Assembly: GCA_013203595.1 (NCBI GenBank) | Contig: JABMNT010000258.1 | Span: forward strand, 1-35,538 | DNA length: 35,538 nt | Reading direction: 5' to 3' | Source of the DNA: Rhodospirillales bacterium | Lineage (GTDB): Bacteria > Pseudomonadota > Alphaproteobacteria > Rhodospirillales > Casp-alpha2 | Part shown: positions 32,138 to 35,538 of the stretch, piece after piece | Layout: each line of letters starts with the position of its first letter | Position numbering within the stretch: the first letter of the stretch is position 1 | Translations under genes and position numbers: made by a program | Notes under the pieces: generated by a model | Seen by the model: only the letters and a program-made list of their open reading frames with translations | The model's database searches: none | Told to the model about the DNA's origin: nothing

Positions 32138-32944
32138 TCAGGAGCCTGCAAAGGCTGGGAACAAATCACAGTCCATTACATCACCAGCCACCAGAGCGCA
32201 CGCCGCCATTTCAGGGAACGGCGGTGACATGACGCCACGGCGGAGCACGAACCGGGCATCGTCGCCCGTCCAGCGCCAGGCGATGGCCCGCCGTCGTGCC
32301 GTCGCCGAGCCGTTGCCGGGGGCGCCGTGGACGGTCCGGAAATGAAACGCCACACAGTCCCCCGGCTCCAGATCGTATGACAGCAGGGTATGGGCATGAC
32401 GCTCGGCATCGATATCCGGCATCGCCTCGAACCCGTCATCGGGTTGCTCGTAGTCAGCGCCGACGAATTTACGCGGGCGAAACAAACGGTCCCACTTGTG
32501 CGAACCGGCGACAAACTCAACCCCCCATTCTCTGGGCACCGGATCGAGCGGAACCCACAGGCTCACCGTGTCGTTGCCATCGACACAATAATAGGGCTGA
32601 TCATGATGCCAGGGCGTTCTGTCCAGGGTGCCCGGCTCCTTGACCAGCACATGTTCATGGAAAAAATTGGCCTTGCGGCTACCCATCAGTTGCCTGGCCA
32701 TGGCGCTGGCTGACGAATTTCTGACAAAATCCTCGTAGCCGGCAATGCGCTGCCAGTTGCAGTAATCGCCGAAGAAATTGCCCGGCGCACCGTCGTCCGT
32801 ATAGGTCCGCGTATAGGGGCCTGGTGTCGCCATGTTTTCGGCCAGTCCGTCGCGCAGCTTTTCGATCCAGTCGCTGCCGAAGGCCTGGCGCAGCACCACC
32901 ACGCCGTCGCGCTGAAACCGGTTGCGGGTTTCGGTATCTATCAC
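32138..32944 (-). CDS. Phytanoyl-CoA dioxygenase family protein (Fe(II)/2-oxoglutarate oxygenase)
   Basis: 268 residues with the jelly-roll oxygenase triad: His113-x-Asp115 (PWHHDQPYY) and distal His206 (TVHGAPGN). The arginine cluster 217-219 before AIAWRW should hold 2-oxoglutarate. WGVEFVAGSHKW and LEPGDCVAFHFRTVHG are standard PhyH-family segments. It probably hydroxylates a small molecule. The chemistry is well supported, the substrate is not. The start overlaps the stop of the upstream CinA-like gene as ATGA, and the gene converges on the ABM gene. Confidence 0.9.
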   Translation of the reverse strand: MIDTETRNRFQRDGVVVLRQAFGSDWIEKLRDGLAENMATPGPYTRTYTDDGAPGNFFGDYCNWQRIAGYEDFVRNSSASAMARQLMGSRKANFFHEHVLVKEPGTLDRTPWHHDQPYYCVDGNDTVSLWVPLDPVPREWGVEFVAGSHKWDRLFRPRKFVGADYEQPDDGFEAMPDIDAERHAHTLLSYDLEPGDCVAFHFRTVHGAPGNGSATARRRAIAWRWTGDDARFVLRRGVMSPPFPEMAACALVAGDVMDCDLFPAFAGS

Positions 32945-33417
32945 CGCAGGGCCTTTTCAAGAAACTCGAGTGAGGCCTCGGCAAAAGCCCGCATGTTGGC
33001 TTCGCGGTCCGCGCTGCCGGTTTCCAGGGTCATCGCCAGATCCTGTGGACCGCAGACAGCCACGCAGACATGCCCCGGTGGATTGCCATAGCGGTTGCCG
33101 CCTGGTCCGCTGGCGCCGGTTTCGCAAAGCCCCCAGGTTGCCCCCAGTTTATCGCGTATGGCCCTGGCCACAAGCAGCGCATAGTCCTCGGTCGCCGCCT
33201 GCATGGTGACAACAGACTCCGGCAAGCCCAGCAGTTGCCGCCTGGCTTCGCGGGTATAAATAACGCCGCCACCCAGATAATAGGCAGAGGCGCCGGCAAC
33301 ACTCAGCAGACCGGCCGATATCAGCCCCCCGGCCGAAGATTCAGCGATTGCAATGGTTTGCCGCCTTTCCTGCAAAAGCTGGCCGACGATGCGTGCCCGT
33401 GTGATTATTTTCTGCAC
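32941..33417 (-). CDS. CinA-type nicotinamide-nucleotide amidohydrolase (C-terminal domain only)
   Basis: 158 residues, the size of stand-alone PncC/YgaD-like proteins. IAIAESSAGGLISAGLLSV (about 22-40), where many members have AESCTGG, then YYLGGGVIYTREARRQLLGLP and GLCETGASGPGGNRYGNPPGHVCVAV, cover the conserved core. Members hydrolyse nicotinamide mononucleotide to the acid form in pyridine-nucleotide salvage. The change of the conserved Cys-Thr to Ser-Ala, and the pairing with an oxygenase gene, leave open a changed role. The start is GTG at 33417. Confidence 0.85.
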   Translation of the reverse strand: MQKIITRARIVGQLLQERRQTIAIAESSAGGLISAGLLSVAGASAYYLGGGVIYTREARRQLLGLPESVVTMQAATEDYALLVARAIRDKLGATWGLCETGASGPGGNRYGNPPGHVCVAVCGPQDLAMTLETGSADREANMRAFAEASLEFLEKALR

Positions 33418-33611
33418 TTGCCTGAAATCCCCCTGGTCCCGTTAAAAACTGCGCGCCCGCCCGCCAAGCCCTGACCGACCGCACAGCTGCCTAATCCCAC
33501 CATAAACGGTTTTACCTGCCGCCCGCAATTGGCATCAGCGCGCAGCGCTTGCGGGATATACGTTTTTCTGTCGGGTTCAGGTTCAGCACCGGCGCCGTCG
33601 GTATAAAGAAT

Positions 33612-33661
33612 TTTACTGGCGCCTGCCCTTCGCCCATAATCGTTGAAAATTACGATCAACG
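33612..33661 (+). promoter_or_regulatory. Predicted promoter and inverted repeat before the GMC oxidoreductase gene
   Basis: TTTACT (33612-33617) and CATAAT (33635-33640) are separated by 17 bases, a good sigma-70 arrangement. CGTTGA (33641-33646) and TCAACG (33656-33661) form an inverted repeat right over the expected start point, where a repressor could act. AAAGG (33665-33669) is the ribosome binding site 7 bases before the GTG at 33677. The remaining part of the 259-base spacer (33418-33611) shows nothing clear. Confidence 0.5.
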
Positions 33662-33676
33662 GACAAAGGCGCTGGC

Positions 33677-35320
33677 GTGGCATCCCAAAGTTTTGACTAT
33701 ATCATCATTGGCGCCGGATCCGCCGGGTCGGTTGTTGCCGGACGCCTGTCGGAGTCCGGGAAATATTCCGTTTGCGTTCTCGAAGCCGGCCCCGTCGACC
33801 GAAACCCGTTCATCCATATTCCGGCGGGTGTCCTCTACACCCTCAAAAACCCCGCCATCAACTGGATGTATAAAGGCGCCGCCGGTGCCGGGATCGGCGG
33901 GCGGGCCATCGATCAGGCGCGCGGCAAGACGCTCGGCGGCTCCGGCTCCATAAACGGCCATATTTACAACCGCGGTCAGCGCATGGACTTCGACAGCTGG
34001 GCGCAAAAAGGCAATCACGGCTGGGGCTACGCGGATGTCCTGCCCTATTTCAGGCGCAGTGAAAACAAGATCGGCAGTGGTGACCAGGACTTTCATGGCC
34101 ACGATGGCCCGTTTACGGTTACCGATATTGACGAGAAGCACCCGCTGTGTGACGCCTTTATCGATGCCGCCGTCTCCCTCGGCATCCCCCATAATCCGGA
34201 TTACAACGGCCGCACCCAGGAAGGCATTGCCTATGCCCAGCGCAGCGTGCACAGGGGCCGCCGGGTCAGCCCGGCGCGCTCATTTCTGTATCCCGCCATC
34301 AGGCGCGGCAATACGGAGGTTGTGACCAACGCCCATGTGCGCCAGATCCTGATCGCGGACAAACAGGCCGTTGGTGTTCGCTACCAGCGGGGCGGCAGAA
34401 CCGGGCCTGAGACAACGATCAGGGCCAACCGCGAAGTGATCCTCTGCGCCGGTGCCATCGCCTCGCCGCAACTGCTGCAGATTTCCGGGATCGGTGCGGC
34501 GCAGCACCTGCAGGAACTGGCTGTGCCGGTGATCCAGGACCTGGCCGGTGTCGGCGAAAATTTCCGGGATCACTACGCGGTTCGCTCGGTGGCCCGCATC
34601 CAGGGCCTGGCGACGATCAATGAAAAAACCCGCGGGCTGGGCCTGGTCAGGGAAGTTGCAAAATATGCGCTGTGGCGGCGCGGTGCCCTAGCCCTGACGC
34701 CAACCCTCGTTTACTGTTTCTGGAAATCACACCCCGGCATCGACCATGGCGATATTCAGCTGACCTTTACCCCGGCCAGCTATCCGCACGGCGTGCAGTC
34801 AGGCCTCGACCGGTTCCCGGGCGCCACCATTGCCTGCTGGCAACAACGATCACAAAGCGCCGGCTACGTGCGGGCCCGCTCGGCCGACCCCTATGACCAG
34901 CCGGAAATTCAGGCCAATTATCTGGTCGAAGAAGAAGACCGCCGCATCCTGCTGGCGGCGCTGCGCCTCAGCCGGCAGCTGCTGCAGGCCAACCCCTTTG
35001 CCGCTTACGTGGCCGAAGAACGCTGGCCCGGTCCGACGCTGCAATCGGATGACGAACTGCTCGATCATGCCCGGCAAACCGGCAACACCGCCTATCACCC
35101 CATGGGGACCTGCCGGATGGGGCCGAAAGACCAGCCACAGACGGTCGTCGATGATCAGCTGCGGGTTCACGGCATTGCAGGACTGCGCGTTGCCGATGCC
35201 TCGATCATGCCGATGATGCCGTCTGCCAACCTGAACGCCGGCGCCCTGATGATCGGTGAAAAGGCGGCAGACATGATTCTGGGAAACCCGCCGCTGGCCC
35301 CACAGGAAATCCCCGCATAA
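33677..35320 (+). CDS. GMC-family FAD oxidoreductase (choline dehydrogenase-like)
   Basis: 547 residues. The FAD-binding start YIIIGAGSAGSVVAGRLSE (GAGSAG at 12-17), the GMC signature region RGKTLGGSGSINGHIYNRG and the second signature GAIASPQLLQISGIG are present. The catalytic pair is His474 (YHPMGTCRMG) and Asn518 (PSANLNAG), 44 residues apart as in choline oxidase-type enzymes. It oxidises an alcohol to an aldehyde or ketone in the cytoplasm or at the membrane; the substrate is unknown. The start is GTG at 33677 with AAAGG upstream. It has its own promoter and stands alone between a divergent gene pair and the window end. Confidence 0.92.
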   Translation: MASQSFDYIIIGAGSAGSVVAGRLSESGKYSVCVLEAGPVDRNPFIHIPAGVLYTLKNPAINWMYKGAAGAGIGGRAIDQARGKTLGGSGSINGHIYNRGQRMDFDSWAQKGNHGWGYADVLPYFRRSENKIGSGDQDFHGHDGPFTVTDIDEKHPLCDAFIDAAVSLGIPHNPDYNGRTQEGIAYAQRSVHRGRRVSPARSFLYPAIRRGNTEVVTNAHVRQILIADKQAVGVRYQRGGRTGPETTIRANREVILCAGAIASPQLLQISGIGAAQHLQELAVPVIQDLAGVGENFRDHYAVRSVARIQGLATINEKTRGLGLVREVAKYALWRRGALALTPTLVYCFWKSHPGIDHGDIQLTFTPASYPHGVQSGLDRFPGATIACWQQRSQSAGYVRARSADPYDQPEIQANYLVEEEDRRILLAALRLSRQLLQANPFAAYVAEERWPGPTLQSDDELLDHARQTGNTAYHPMGTCRMGPKDQPQTVVDDQLRVHGIAGLRVADASIMPMMPSANLNAGALMIGEKAADMILGNPPLAPQEIPA

Positions 35321-35484
35321 ACGCCCGCAGATACGCGCTTTGCTAACTCACTGGGCGCGCTGTCGGTTCTCACAGAAAGTGAAACCACGCATTTTGAACT
35401 GTTATAAGGATGCCGCTTTTGGGACATTGCGGACTCTTTATAGGCAGCGTTTATACCGCTGGCTCATGGGTTTCAGTGCAAAGG
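35321..35484. other. Intergenic stretch with no recognisable feature
   Basis: After the GMC gene there is no hairpin with a T-tract, no plausible reading frame of size and no clear promoter. The two flanking frames would converge here if the leftward tail at 35485 is real. Confidence 0.4.
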
Positions 35485-35538
35485 CTAAACAAATAGCTTG
35501 CGTAGGCGCTGGGAAATCACATCCAGCACCGAGACCGA
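35485..35538 (-). CDS. Possible C-terminal tail of a leftward gene entering from the right
   Basis: Read leftward, the last bases give SVSVLDVISQRLRKLFV and a TAG at 35485-35487. A hydrophobic stretch ending in a basic S-x-R-L-R-K-type tail resembles the ends of PhnE-like ABC permeases. Seventeen residues are too few to be sure. Confidence 0.3.
   Translation of the reverse strand, partial: SVSVLDVISQRLRKLFV

Noticed and set aside
32143-32156. AGCCT/AGGCT hairpin between the ABM and PhyH-like genes as a terminator
   Set aside because: Short stem, no T-tract, and it lies within the coding end of the leftward gene.

Overview
The window comes from a GC-rich Gram-negative genome, most likely an alphaproteobacterium of the Rhodospirillales type. 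This is inferred from the gene families (LivKHMGF import, an Opp/Yej-type peptide importer, SCO1/SenC, a class III cyclase fused to DUF427, OtnK/OtnC) and from the dense ATGA-overlapping operons. No rRNA, tRNA, CRISPR array, complete insertion sequence or integrase was seen. The protein assignments rest on motif recognition, not on database searches.

Bases 1-8361 form a divergent catabolic locus. Leftward runs a leuC-leuD-type dehydratase pair followed by an MmgE/PrpD-family gene that leaves the window. Rightward runs a complete branched-chain-amino-acid-type ABC importer (binding protein, two permeases, two ATPases) ending in an alpha/beta hydrolase with HGGYW and GHSAGG motifs. A strong hairpin plus T-tract sits between the binding-protein gene and the first permease gene, as expected for differential expression. 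Together these look like uptake and breakdown of a small acid or amide whose identity cannot be read from the sequence.

Bases 8362-10187 are a patchwork. They hold a low-GC pentapeptide-repeat lipoprotein, a 33-codon remnant of a second copy of the peptide-permease gene found further right, and a small SHOCT-domain membrane protein behind a perfect FNR-type box at the class II activator distance.

Bases 10188-24210 are a single leftward run of 12 tightly packed genes, read in the order: MurG-like glycosyltransferase, two GT4 glycosyltransferases, histidine phosphatase, second MurG-like glycosyltransferase, polysaccharide-deacetylase-like protein, double-domain peptide-type ABC ATPase, glycosyltransferase/FkbM-methyltransferase fusion, 643-residue peptide-type binding protein, two permeases, and a second histidine phosphatase. 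Mixing glycan-building enzymes with a full Opp/Yej-type importer in one operon is unusual. Divergently, at 24343, starts an 880-residue ABC-exporter-like protein whose ATPase catalytic residues are all replaced and whose nucleotide-binding domain carries a long insertion with an internal repeat. It is followed by a stand-alone cyclic-nucleotide-binding protein. This is the best candidate for an undescribed system.

Bases 27485-29691 carry, leftward, a DUF427/class III nucleotide cyclase gene and a SCO1/SenC gene. The cyclase frame has an in-frame TAA 27 codons before its ancestral stop, which overlaps the SCO start. The cyclase, the nearby cyclic-nucleotide-binding protein and the ABC protein could form a local second-messenger module.

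Bases 29862-35320 hold otnK-otnC (four-carbon acid sugar breakdown) and a small ABM-domain protein. A leftward pair follows: a phytanoyl-CoA-dioxygenase-like protein downstream of a CinA-type amidohydrolase. Last is a rightward GMC oxidoreductase. The final 54 bases may be the tail of a leftward gene.
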